A stretch of 64,000 nt of DNA, from positions 51,193 through 115,192 of the forward strand of contig DASUWY010000061.1 in NCBI GenBank assembly GCA_036378175.1. Reading direction: 5' to 3'. This document shows positions 45,695 to 55,507 of the stretch, in pieces. A model generated the notes under the pieces. It did not search any database. It was given only the letters and a program-made list of their open reading frames with translations, and was not told where the DNA came from. Each line of letters starts with the position of its first letter. The first letter of the stretch is position 1. Source of the stretch: Thermoleophilaceae bacterium. GTDB taxonomy: Bacteria; Actinomycetota; Thermoleophilia; Solirubrobacterales; Thermoleophilaceae. The position numbers and the translations under genes were made by a program.

Positions 45695-46951
45695 TCAGGT
45701 GCCCTGCTCCCAGGAGCTCAGGTAGTCGAGCTGCTTCTTCGTGAGCTCGTCGATGGTGACGCCCAGCGCCTCGAGCTTGAGCCGCGCGATCTCGCGGTTG
45801 ATCTCGGCGGGCACGTCGTGCACCCGGTTGTGGAGCCGCTCGCGGGACCGCGCCAGGTGCTCCACCGACAGCGCATGCGCGCTGAAGTGCATGTCCATCA
45901 CCGCGCCGGGATGCCCCTCGGCTCCCGCCAGATTCACCACGCGTCCCTCGGCGAGCAGGTGCAGCCGGCGCCCGTCGCGCAGCACGTGCTCCTCCACGAG
46001 CGGTCGCACGGTGCGCTCCGACTTCGTGAGCTTCTCGAGCGCCGGCTTGTCGATCTCCACGTCGAAGTGGCCGGCGTTGCAGAGCAGCGCTCCGTCCTTC
46101 ATCGCCTTGAAGTGGGCGCTGGTGAGCACCCCCCGGTTTCCGGTCACCGTGATGAAGACGTCCCCGAGCGACGCGGCCTCCACGGCGGGCATCACCTCGT
46201 ACCCCTCCATCGCGGCCTCGAGAGCTCGCAGCGGGTCCACCTCGCAAACGATCACCTTCGCCCCGGCCCCGCGTGCGCGTAGCGCAACGCCTCGCCCGCT
46301 CGAGCCGTAGCCGAGCACCACCATGCGGCTCCCCGCCAGCAGCACATTGGTGGCGCGCACGATGCCGTCGAGCGTGGACTGCCCGGTGCCGTAGCGGTTC
46401 TCGATCAGCGAGGCCGCCGCCGCGTCGCTCACCGCGAGCACGGGGAACGCCAGCCGCCCGGCCGCCACGAGCGCGCGCACGCGCAGCGCGCCGGTGGTGG
46501 TGCTCTCCGTGCCTCCGACGATCTCCGGCAGCTGCGCCTCGCGCTGGGCGTGGAGCATCGACACGAGGTCCGCGCCGTCGTCGAGCGTGACCCGCGGATG
46601 CTGATCGCACACAGCGTCGATGTGGCGGTAGTACGTGTCCGGCCCCTCGCCATGGATCGCGTACACGCCGGCGCCGTGCCGGTCCACCAGCGCCGCCGCC
46701 ACGTCGTCCTGAGTCGACAGAGGATTGGAAGCGCAGATGGCAACCGAGGCGCCTCCGTCCTGAAGCGCCCGCACGAGCCCCGCCGTCTCGGCGGTCACGT
46801 GAAGACACGCGCCCACCACCAGACCCTCGAGCGGCCGCTCGGAAGCGAACCGCTCGCGGATCTGACGAAGAACGGGCATCTGCGAATCGGCCCATTCAAT
46901 ACGCCGCTGACCAGAGTCAGCGAGCGCAACATCAGCGATATCGGAGGTCAC
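45695..46951 (-). CDS. SAHH-like protein with altered active site
   Basis: The 418-residue protein from GTG 46951 is a short-form S-adenosylhomocysteine hydrolase homologue (archaeal/Thermotoga-like: SNPLSTQDDVAAAL, NRYGTGQSTLDGI). The NAD site VVLGYGSSGRGVALRARG and GHFDVEIDKPAL are intact. Yet where active SAHH has [12 protein letters not shown], this one reads VSDAAAASLIEN, so the catalytic Lys and Asp appear lost, and EETTTG is EST-TTG-like. It lies 23 bp after a canonical ahcY. It may have another substrate, act as a regulatory subunit or sense NAD/SAH. Residue equivalences are from memory of the family. Confidence 0.82.
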   Translation of the reverse strand: MTSDIADVALADSGQRRIEWADSQMPVLRQIRERFASERPLEGLVVGACLHVTAETAGLVRALQDGGASVAICASNPLSTQDDVAAALVDRHGAGVYAIHGEGPDTYYRHIDAVCDQHPRVTLDDGADLVSMLHAQREAQLPEIVGGTESTTTGALRVRALVAAGRLAFPVLAVSDAAAASLIENRYGTGQSTLDGIVRATNVLLAGSRMVVLGYGSSGRGVALRARGAGAKVIVCEVDPLRALEAAMEGYEVMPAVEAASLGDVFITVTGNRGVLTSAHFKAMKDGALLCNAGHFDVEIDKPALEKLTKSERTVRPLVEEHVLRDGRRLHLLAEGRVVNLAGAEGHPGAVMDMHFSAHALSVEHLARSRERLHNRVHDVPAEINREIARLKLEALGVTIDELTKKQLDYLSSWEQGT

Positions 46952-46974
46952 ACCTGCGACCTGCGACGTGCGAC

Positions 46975-48453
<1,479 letters not shown>

Positions 48454-48472
48454 TCAGAAATCTTTGTGTCCG

Positions 48473-48826
48473 TCATGCGGCGATGCCGAGCAGCCGCTGG
48501 TGCTTCTCCTGCTCCCAGCGCAGCCAGTCGTCGGACGCCACGCCCTCCGGCAGCCGGGGCGCGGACTCGAACCAGGTGTCCACGGCCTGCCTCAGCTCCT
48601 CGTCCTCGCGCATCCGCTTGGCGAACGCGATGTCGGAGAGGCCGCAGTCGAAGCGGCCGAGCAGCTCGCGCAGCGTCCTCAGCCGCTGGAGCTCCTCGGG
48701 ACCGAACTTCCGGTAGCCGGAGTCGGTACGGGGAGGCTGGATCAGGCCCACGCTCTCGAGGTAGCGCAGCATGCGAGGCGACCATCCGGTCGTCTCCGCA
48801 GCCTCGTTGATGGTGAGACCGTCCAT
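48473..48826 (-). CDS. MerR-family transcriptional regulator
   Basis: The 117-residue protein has a MerR-type winged helix at residues 3-75: LTINEAAETTGWSPRMLRYLESVGLIQPPRTDSGYRKFG. A dimer helix follows (FGPEELQRLRTLRELLGRFDCGLSDI by position). The effector domain is very short and has one Cys. It would repress or distort the promoter between it and the MFS gene, where an AACCTT/AAGGTT dyad lies, and so control ahcY, the paralogue and perhaps the pump. MerR next to ahcY recurs in actinobacteria, as I recall, but its signal is not known to me. Confidence 0.9.
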   Translation of the reverse strand: MDGLTINEAAETTGWSPRMLRYLESVGLIQPPRTDSGYRKFGPEELQRLRTLRELLGRFDCGLSDIAFAKRMREDEELRQAVDTWFESAPRLPEGVASDDWLRWEQEKHQRLLGIAA

Positions 48827-48835
48827 GCCGACGGC

Positions 48836-48861
48836 AACCTTAGCACGATGATGTCAAGGTT
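48836..48861. promoter_or_regulatory. MerR-type dyad operator
   Basis: AACCTT and AAGGTT, separated by 14 bp, lie 10 bp before the MerR start and 34 bp before the MFS start. ACCT/AGGT dyads are characteristic of MerR regulators. Shared control of both directions is inferred. Confidence 0.5.
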
Positions 48862-48894
48862 TACCGGCACCACGCAGCAGACAAGTAGGCACAC

Positions 48895-50094
48895 GTGAAT
48901 CGCCCCCTCTCCACCACCGCCGGCTTCGTCGCGGTGGCCTACGCGCTGCTCGTGACGATGATCGGCACAACGCTGCCGACTCCGCTCTACCCGCTCTACC
49001 AGTCGCGGTTCGGCTTCGGCGAGCTGGTGATCACGGTGATCTTCGCGGTGTACGCGGTGGGCGTGATCTGCGGGCTGATCCTCACCGGGCGGCTGTCGGA
49101 CGAGATCGGCCGGCGACCTGTGCTGCTGGCGGGCCTCGCGTGCGCGGCGTTGAGCAGCGTGGTCTTCCTGGTTGCGCAGGGGCTCGCGCCTCTGCTCGTG
49201 GGGAGGCTGCTGTCCGGCCTGTCCGCCGGCACCTTCACCGGCACCGCCACCGCCACGCTGATCGACTTCTCGCCCGCGGACAAGCGCCAGCGAAACGCCG
49301 CCATCGCGGCGGCCGTGACGCTGGGCGGGCTCGGCCTCGGCCCGCTGCTGGCCGGCGCGCTTGCGCAGGCCGGTGTGATCCCGCTGCGGCTGCCGTACTG
49401 GATGCACCTGGCGCTGCTCATCCCAGCCCTGCCCGGCATCCTGCTGGCGCCCGAGCCGGTGGAAGTGAAGGAGCACCCGCGCTTCGCGCCGCAAAAGCTG
49501 GCCGTGCCCGAGGAGGTGCGCGGGACGTTCGCCCGCGCGGGGCTTGGAGGCTTCGCCGCGTTCGCCTTCCCGGGGCTGTTCGGCTCGCTCGGCCCGACAT
49601 TTCTCGCGAAGTTCCTCGGCTTCCACAGCCACGTGACAGCCGGCGCCATCGTGTGGCTGCTCTTCATGGCCTCGGTGGTGGGGCAGATAGCGATCGTGCG
49701 GATCTCCGACCGCGCGGCACTCGTCACCGGCGACGCGGGCACGGTCGCCGCGGCAGTGTTCGTGATCGCGGCGCTCGAAGCGGAGTCGCTAGCGCTTCTC
49801 GTGCTGGGCGGCGTGGCGGCCGGAATCGGGCAGGGGCTTGCGATGGGCGGTGGCCTCGCGGCGCTCGCGGCCGAGACCCCGCCCGAGCGGCGGGGCGAGG
49901 TGAACGCGACCTTCTTCGTCGTGCTCTATGCGGGACTGTGCGTGCCCACTGTCGCGGTCGGGCTGCTCACCCAGGCGATCGGGCTGCGGAGCGCGGGCGT
50001 GGCGATGAGCTGCGTGATGGGCGTGCTGGCGGCCGCGGTGGCGGTGAGTCTGGTGGCGCGGGGCCGCCGATCCGCTACCCCAGCTCGACCTTGA
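48895..50094 (+). CDS. MFS transporter
   Basis: The GTG start at 48895 gives 399 residues and about 12 membrane helices. Family features are TLPTPLYPLYQSRFGFGEL, FAVYAVGVICGLILTGRLSDEIGRRPVL (MFS motif A in GRLSDEIGRRP) and RNAAIAAAVTLGGLGLGPLLAG split along helix 5. It is a paralogue of the MFS pump at 14910. It is divergent from the MerR-ahcY unit with a shared operator, so it may export a compound related to methyl-cycle stress. Its 3' end overlaps the isomerase gene by 20 bp. Confidence 0.88.
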   Translation: MNRPLSTTAGFVAVAYALLVTMIGTTLPTPLYPLYQSRFGFGELVITVIFAVYAVGVICGLILTGRLSDEIGRRPVLLAGLACAALSSVVFLVAQGLAPLLVGRLLSGLSAGTFTGTATATLIDFSPADKRQRNAAIAAAVTLGGLGLGPLLAGALAQAGVIPLRLPYWMHLALLIPALPGILLAPEPVEVKEHPRFAPQKLAVPEEVRGTFARAGLGGFAAFAFPGLFGSLGPTFLAKFLGFHSHVTAGAIVWLLFMASVVGQIAIVRISDRAALVTGDAGTVAAAVFVIAALEAESLALLVLGGVAAGIGQGLAMGGGLAALAAETPPERRGEVNATFFVVLYAGLCVPTVAVGLLTQAIGLRSAGVAMSCVMGVLAAAVAVSLVARGRRSATPARP

Positions 50095-51109
50095 AGCGCT
50101 CGAGCACGCCCACCGGCATCGGGTCGGTCCCCCCGAGCACGGCGAGGTACACCGACATGAGGTCGCCCAGGAACACGAGCGACATCATCCGCTCGAACGC
50201 GCTCTCCCCCACCGACTCCACAACCTCCACCGCCTTCGCGCCGTCGCGCGCGATTTCGGCGGTGAGCTCGATGCGGCGGCGCAGGCGCGGGTGAAGCGTC
50301 CTGTCGTCGAGGAAGACCACCGACAGCGGCTCGTGGCTCTCCCAGCCGCAGATCTCGTTGTGGTCCGCCTCCGGAAGCTCAGCGAAGAAGGCGTGCAGCT
50401 TGGCGTTCTCGTTGATCTGCGTCTTCCACCGGCGCGCGACCGGCGCGGTGAGCCCCGCACCGTACGTGACCGGGATCGACCCCTGCAGCTTTCGCGCGAG
50501 CGACTTGGCGAGCGAGTCCTCCGCCGCGTCCGGACCCCACTCGTCGGCGAGCCTGCGCTGGAGCCCGGCGGCGGCCTCGATCTCACTTCGCAATGAAGGC
50601 GCCGCTCCGCACAGCGCCGCCACCTCGAGCGAGCACACCGCCATGTAGCCCACCGCCGCGCGTGGCTGCATGCCCGACGGCACGCCGATCACCGGCACGC
50701 CGTCCGCGCGCGCGGCCTCGGCGAGCTTGCCCCCCGTGGTTAGAGCGATTCGCTTCGCGCCCGCCTTGCCCGCGGCCTCGTAGCAGGAGAGCGTCTCCTC
50801 GGTGTTGCCCGAGTAGCTCGAGAAGAGCATCGCGGTCTCCTCCCCGATCCACGGAGGCAGGTCGTAGCGGCGCAGCGTGTAGATCGGGTTGCGCGCGCGC
50901 TCGCCCACAGCGGCGGCTGCGAGGTCGGCGCCGATGGCCGAGCCGCCCATCCCGCAGATGGCAAGGCCACCGTGCGCCTCGAAGCTGTTTATCGCCGCGG
51001 ATTCGACTCGCCACAGCGCGTCCGTGAGGTGCGCCGGCTGCTCGAGCACGTCGCCGAGCATGCCCCGCGGGTCCACGGCGGCGATGGTGTCGCGCGTGAG
51101 GTCGGTCAT
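50075..51109 (-). CDS. Bifunctional phosphoglucose/phosphomannose isomerase (SIS domain)
   Basis: The 344-residue protein has two SIS domains. AICGMGGSAIGADLAAAAVG (~51-70) is the family signature, SSYSGNTEETLSCYEAA is the phosphate-binding Ser loop, and NENAKLHAFFAELPEADHNEI carries the catalytic His/Glu region in the C-half. It interconverts fructose-6-P with glucose-6-P and mannose-6-P, directing carbon to mannose. Its start overlaps the nucleotidyltransferase stop (ATGA), so the two steps are coupled. It is the last gene of the M20-LCP-UGD unit. Confidence 0.92.
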   Translation of the reverse strand: MTDLTRDTIAAVDPRGMLGDVLEQPAHLTDALWRVESAAINSFEAHGGLAICGMGGSAIGADLAAAAVGERARNPIYTLRRYDLPPWIGEETAMLFSSYSGNTEETLSCYEAAGKAGAKRIALTTGGKLAEAARADGVPVIGVPSGMQPRAAVGYMAVCSLEVAALCGAAPSLRSEIEAAAGLQRRLADEWGPDAAEDSLAKSLARKLQGSIPVTYGAGLTAPVARRWKTQINENAKLHAFFAELPEADHNEICGWESHEPLSVVFLDDRTLHPRLRRRIELTAEIARDGAKAVEVVESVGESAFERMMSLVFLGDLMSVYLAVLGGTDPMPVGVLERFKVELG

Positions 51110-52134
51110 CCCACTCTCGCCCCCGGGTCGAGCCGCGCGTTCGGCTCCACCACCTCGCCGGCTTCCACCACCACGCCGCTGCCGAGCATCGCGCCTCGGC
51201 CGATCTCCGCGCCGTCACCCACGTGCACGTGATCGCCGAGCACCGCGTCGCGGATCGCGCAGCCGCTGCCGACGGTAACCCGCTCGTGCAGCACGGAGCG
51301 CTCGACCGCCGAATCGGCGCCGACGCTGCAATGCGGGCCGAGCACGCTTTGCGGGCCGATGTGCGCGCCCGCGATCAGCGCCGGTTCATACACGAGCGAG
51401 CCCGTCTCGTCGCGCGGCGGCAGCGTGCTCTTCACGCGCCCGGACAGAAGGTCGTACGTGGCCTCGAGATAGCGCTCGGGCGTGCCGATGTCGATCCAGT
51501 AGCCCTCGGACATGTAGCCGTAGAGCCCGTTGCCCACGAGTGCCGGGAAGACCTCGCGCTCGAACGAGACCGCGCGGCCCGGCGGGATGCGCTCCACCAC
51601 CTCGCGATCGATCACGTACGCCCCGGCGTTGATGCGGTTCGTGGGCGCGGGTCCGGGCGTCTTCTCGCGGAACTCGAGCACCGCGCCGTCGTCGTCCGTG
51701 GGCACGACGCCGTAGCTCGACGTGTCCTCCACCGCGATCAGCGCGAGCGTTCCCAGCGCGCCCTTCTCGTCGTGGAAGGCGAGCTGGGAGGTGAGGTCCA
51801 TGTCGGTGAGCACGTCGCCGTTCAGCACGAACAGACGCTCCGCGAGCAGTCCCTCGTCGGCGGCGAGGCGGACCGGCCCGGCCGTGCCGAGCGGAACGTC
51901 CTCGTGCACGTAGCGGAGGCGCATGCCCTCGTGCTCGTCGCCCAGCACGTCCTCGACGGCATGCGCGAGAAAGCCGCAGGACAGCAGCACGTCGTCCACG
52001 CCGTGGCCGCGCAGCCAGTCGAGCATGAAGGTGAGGAAGGGGCGGCCCGCGAGAGGCATCACCGGCTTGGGCACCGTGTGCGTGAGCGGCCGTAGACGAG
52101 TTCCCTCGCCGCCGGCGAGTACGAGCGCCTGCAT
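51106..52134 (-). CDS. Sugar-1-phosphate nucleotidyltransferase with beta-helix (mannose-1-P guanylyltransferase-like)
   Basis: The 342-residue protein begins with the nucleotidyl site MQALVLAGGEGTRLRPLT and VPKPVMPLAGRPFL. DxD-type FVLNGDVLTDMDL, the INAGAYVIDREVVERIPPG loop and WIDIGTPERYLEA follow. Residues ~250-342 are hexapeptide repeats of a left-handed beta-helix. Family membership fits mannose-1-phosphate guanylyl- or glucose-1-phosphate thymidylyl-transferase. The coupled PGI/PMI gene favours GDP-mannose. It starts 4 bp after the UGD gene. Confidence 0.88.
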   Translation of the reverse strand: MQALVLAGGEGTRLRPLTHTVPKPVMPLAGRPFLTFMLDWLRGHGVDDVLLSCGFLAHAVEDVLGDEHEGMRLRYVHEDVPLGTAGPVRLAADEGLLAERLFVLNGDVLTDMDLTSQLAFHDEKGALGTLALIAVEDTSSYGVVPTDDDGAVLEFREKTPGPAPTNRINAGAYVIDREVVERIPPGRAVSFEREVFPALVGNGLYGYMSEGYWIDIGTPERYLEATYDLLSGRVKSTLPPRDETGSLVYEPALIAGAHIGPQSVLGPHCSVGADSAVERSVLHERVTVGSGCAIRDAVLGDHVHVGDGAEIGRGAMLGSGVVVEAGEVVEPNARLDPGARVG

Positions 52135-52138
52135 CGAG

Positions 52139-54040
52139 CTAGCGGCCTACGCCCTCGTAGGTGAAGCCGCTCGTGGTGAGCTTCTCGCGGTCGAGGAAGT
52201 TGCGACCGTCCACCACCAGCGGGGTTTTCATCAGATGCTTCACGTCGTTCTCCCAGTCGAGCTCCGCGAACTCCGGCCATTCGGTCACGAGCACGGCGCC
52301 ATCCGCTCCCTCGAGCGCTTCCTGCGCTGAGGAGCAGATCTTCACCCCGTTACCCAGGACGTCCGCGGCTCTATCTCCCGCCACGGGATCGTACGCCCTC
52401 ACGTTCGCGCCCTCGCCCTGAAGCCGGCCGGCGAGCACCAGGCTGGTGGCCTCGCGGATGTCGTCGGTGTTCGGCTTGAACGCCACGCCGAGAAGCGCGA
52501 TCTCCTTGCCCACGAGCGACCCGAGGTGCTTCTTCAGCTTGCTGATGGTCCGCCGCTTCTGAAGCTCGTTCACCTCGATCACCGCGGTGAGGAGCTGGAA
52601 GTGGTAGCCGGTGTTGCCGGCGAGCTGCTTGAGAGCGGAGACGTCTTTGGGGAAGCAGTTGTGGCAAATAACGCAATCACCCATGACGAAAGAATTCGCC
52701 TCGGGAATCTCGAGGGAGAAGACGGGTCCGGCCGAGGTGGACGCGGCCACAGCGGTGATTGCTGAGCGTCCGACGACGAGCGAATCGAGGTCCTCCGCGA
52801 GGCGCGCCAGCGGGAGCGCACGGGTCACCGGCGCGCTCATCGGGCGCTGCGAAACGATCGCGCCACTGGAGCTATCCCAAGTGCCTGTTGCTGTGGAACA
52901 GCTATCTGGGATGGCGATGTCCAGAGCCGGCAGGTCATCCCCAACCAGCAGTTCGCGAGCAAGCTTCACGCGGACACCGCCTTCGGTGTCGGCGACGAAG
53001 AACGGGTGGTCGCTCGTGCACTGGACGCGGTGCCCTGCCGCCGTGTTGATCGTGAGTAGCTCGCCGTCGTAGTGGCGCCGCGTAACAGCCGCGACCGGCA
53101 TGAACCGCGGCTTGTCGTCCCCTGGCACCCACGACAGCACCTCGAGGTCGTCAGGCTCGATCACTCCGACGGAGCCGTCATGCACCTCCGTTTCGAACAG
53201 GCGCCACAGCTCCTCAAACGAGATCAGCGTCGTCCGCCCGCAGCGCCGCATCAAGACGGTCTCGTCGCCCACGAGACAAGACCCCCCATACCCAATCCCC
53301 GCCCGCAGGAACTGCGGCCCGATCCGCGCGTCGAGGCCCATCCCCCGCGCTACCTCGCTCACGTCCGCCCCGAGCTCCTCGGACACGTTCGCGATCTCGT
53401 TGATGAACGAGATCTTCGTGGCCAAAAAGGCGTTCGAGGCGAGCTTGATCATCTCCGCGCTGGCCACATCGGTGTGCACGATCGGAGCGCCGAGCGGCCC
53501 GTACAGAGCGGCCACGCGGTCGCCGAACTCCCCGGAGCCGTCCGCGGCGCCCACCACCACGCGATCCGGCTTCATGAAGTCATCCACCGCCGAGCCCTCC
53601 TTGAGGAACTCCGGGTTCGACACGTAGCCGAGATTCGGGCTGCGGCGCTTGATCGAGCGGCCGGTGCCGACGGGCACGGTGCTCTTCATCACGAGCGCGT
53701 GGTTCGTGGAGCCGCCGATCTCGTCGAGCACGCGCTCCACGCGCGAGAGGTCGGCGTCGCCGGAATACGTGGGCGGCGTGTCCACGCAGCAGAACAGCAG
53801 CTCGGCGGCATCGAGCACCTGCTGCATGTCGGTGGTGAAGTGAAGCCGCTCGCGGCCCCGCTCAACGAGCTCCTGCAGGCCCGGCTCGTAGATCGGAAGC
53901 TCGCCGCGCTCGAGCGCCTCGACCTTCTCCTGCACGATGTCCCGGCAGTACACCTCGTGTCCAAGCTCGGCGAAGCAGGCCGCGGTGACGAGGCCCACCC
54001 AGCCAACACCGATGACGCCTATCGGCTCCAGTTCAGGCAT
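52139..54040 (-). CDS. ugd: UDP-glucose 6-dehydrogenase precursor containing an intein
   Basis: The 633-residue precursor splits as N-extein 1-254, intein 255-461 and C-extein 462-633. The spliced enzyme of ~426 residues has the normal UGD length. N-extein: GVIGVGWVGLVTAACFAELG (NAD fold), CVDTPP, STVPVGTG, NPEFLKEGSAVDDF and KLASNAFLATKISFINEIAN. The active-site block GYGGS-CFPKDVSAL is restored only after splicing, with the catalytic Cys as the first C-extein residue. It oxidises UDP-glucose to UDP-glucuronate for surface polymers. It lies between the LCP gene and the nucleotidyltransferase gene in one unit. Confidence 0.95.
   Translation of the reverse strand: MPELEPIGVIGVGWVGLVTAACFAELGHEVYCRDIVQEKVEALERGELPIYEPGLQELVERGRERLHFTTDMQQVLDAAELLFCCVDTPPTYSGDADLSRVERVLDEIGGSTNHALVMKSTVPVGTGRSIKRRSPNLGYVSNPEFLKEGSAVDDFMKPDRVVVGAADGSGEFGDRVAALYGPLGAPIVHTDVASAEMIKLASNAFLATKISFINEIANVSEELGADVSEVARGMGLDARIGPQFLRAGIGYGGSCLVGDETVLMRRCGRTTLISFEELWRLFETEVHDGSVGVIEPDDLEVLSWVPGDDKPRFMPVAAVTRRHYDGELLTINTAAGHRVQCTSDHPFFVADTEGGVRVKLARELLVGDDLPALDIAIPDSCSTATGTWDSSSGAIVSQRPMSAPVTRALPLARLAEDLDSLVVGRSAITAVAASTSAGPVFSLEIPEANSFVMGDCVICHNCFPKDVSALKQLAGNTGYHFQLLTAVIEVNELQKRRTISKLKKHLGSLVGKEIALLGVAFKPNTDDIREATSLVLAGRLQGEGANVRAYDPVAGDRAADVLGNGVKICSSAQEALEGADGAVLVTEWPEFAELDWENDVKHLMKTPLVVDGRNFLDREKLTTSGFTYEGVGR
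52658..53278 (-). other. Mini-intein in UDP-glucose dehydrogenase
   Basis: The 207-residue intein runs from Cys255 (CLVGDETVLM) to Asn461 (VICHN), with Cys462 as the +1 residue. Block B TSDHPFF (T-x-x-H) and the C-terminal splicing blocks VFSLEIPEANSFVMG and DCVICHN are all present. There is no LAGLIDADG or HNH endonuclease; the middle (~370-435) is low-complexity Ser/Ala/Thr/Arg. It is a class 1 cis-splicing mini-intein, presumably active because the host Cys is essential for the enzyme. Confidence 0.93.
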
Positions 54041-54055
54041 AAGAGACGGGGCAGC

Positions 54056-55507
54056 CTATAGCCGCTGCGCTGTGCGGGCGATGGTGATCATCTGATCTTC
54101 GGTCAGCACGCCGGACAGGGTGTTCTGGACCCAGTACCACGAGTGCCCCGTCTTCCAGGCGACCGTGCGGGTCACGTTGCCCTCGAAATACACGTCGAAG
54201 GCCTGACCGTGGTAGTGGCGTACCTCGTGCGGGCCACCCAGGATCGGCGGATTGAAGTTGGCGAGGCCCTGGATGCCCCAGTACTGGCCGAGGCCCGGCG
54301 CCTGCACGACGATCCGGTAGGCGGGCTTGTGCTTGTGCTGCTTGGTGATGAAGTCGTATGCCCGCGGCGGCGAGAGAATCGTGTCTCCGCTTCCGATCAG
54401 GCGCGGGTAGAACACTGGCAGCCGCGCGCCGCCCGACACCGCCTGCAGCGCCACCTGCTTCCCGGTCGCCGAGGAGTCGATCAGGCCGAAGTTGGCCGGA
54501 TTGGTCGAATGCTTGTGCCGCTTGTGCCGATGGCTCGTGCGCTTCGGCGCGGGCTTCGTGGCAGGGGTGCTGCTCTCCACGCCAATGAACTCGCGCGCCA
54601 TCTTGTGCATCTGGGCGTCGCTGGCGTAGACGTAGCTCGCGCCGAGCGTGCCGTCGAACGGGATCTGCTGGATCGGGTGGCCGGCCGAGGCGAGCGCGAG
54701 CTTGAGCAGCCGCAGCACAGCGGACGTGGAGTGAATGTCCGAGCGCGTGTACTTTCCGAAGATCTTCAGCAGCTTGTCCCGCTCCCCGAACAGCGTGCCG
54801 AGCGACACCTGCTGCTTCATCTGCGCGAGGAACTGCTGCTGGCGCGAGGCGCGCACGATGTCCGTGTCCGTGTGGCGGAAGCGCACGTACGAGAGCGCGT
54901 CGCGGCCGCACATCCGCTGGTAGCCCGGCTGCAGGTCGATGGCGGCGTAGGCGCCGCCCGGGTTGTAGTAGCGGTGGTCGATGTCCATGTAGACGCAGCC
55001 GAGCTGGTTCACCGCGTCCGCGAAACCGAGGAAGTTCACGCTGATCACGTGGTTGATGCGAAGGCCCGTGATCTCCTTGACGGTCTCGAGCGCGAGCTTC
55101 GCCCCACCCAGCTCGTACGCCGCGTTGATCTTGTCCACGCCGTGGCCCGGGATGCTCACCTTGAGGTCGCGCGGGATGGAGAGCAGCGCCGTGGCCTTCT
55201 TCGACGGGTCGAGCCGGATCAGGATGATCGTGTCCGAGCGCTGTCCGCCACCGTAGCCGGACGCGCCCTTCACGCGGGCGTCGGAACCGAGCAGCATGAT
55301 CGTCTGCGGCTTGCCCGGGGCGGCGGTGGAGAGATCCGACTGGCCGAGCTGAAGCGCCGGCGACTCGTTGAACGCGTTCACCACGCGCTTGACCTCGTGG
55401 AACGCGGCCACCGACGTGGCGCCGGCGGTGGCGACGACGATCAGGAACGCACCCAGAAGGATGCGCTTCCAGAGCCCGCCTCCTCGCGGTGGTGCGTCGT
55501 TAGGCAA
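54056..55507 (-). CDS. LytR-CpsA-Psr (LCP) family glycopolymer ligase
   Basis: The 483-residue protein has a cytosolic N-terminus, one membrane helix (~13-35), and an LCP domain at ~68-260: IMLLGSDARVKG, RSDTIILIRLDPSKK, LLSIPRDLKVSIPG, KINAAYELGG and RCGRDALSYVRFRHTD-like sequence. Conserved Asp and Arg bind pyrophosphate and Mg. LCP enzymes attach polyprenyl-linked polymers to peptidoglycan. The C-terminal ~170 residues, after a Lys/His-rich linker (HRHKRHKH), form a second domain of unclear type. It follows the M20 gene with an 8-bp overlap. Confidence 0.92.
   Translation of the reverse strand: MPNDAPPRGGGLWKRILLGAFLIVVATAGATSVAAFHEVKRVVNAFNESPALQLGQSDLSTAAPGKPQTIMLLGSDARVKGASGYGGGQRSDTIILIRLDPSKKATALLSIPRDLKVSIPGHGVDKINAAYELGGAKLALETVKEITGLRINHVISVNFLGFADAVNQLGCVYMDIDHRYYNPGGAYAAIDLQPGYQRMCGRDALSYVRFRHTDTDIVRASRQQQFLAQMKQQVSLGTLFGERDKLLKIFGKYTRSDIHSTSAVLRLLKLALASAGHPIQQIPFDGTLGASYVYASDAQMHKMAREFIGVESSTPATKPAPKRTSHRHKRHKHSTNPANFGLIDSSATGKQVALQAVSGGARLPVFYPRLIGSGDTILSPPRAYDFITKQHKHKPAYRIVVQAPGLGQYWGIQGLANFNPPILGGPHEVRHYHGQAFDVYFEGNVTRTVAWKTGHSWYWVQNTLSGVLTEDQMITIARTAQRL

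Noticed and set aside
45459..46895. 478-codon minus frame overlapping the second SAHH gene
   Set aside because: It is out of frame with the clear SAHH-like protein at 45695-46951 and has Arg/Gly/Ala-biased composition.
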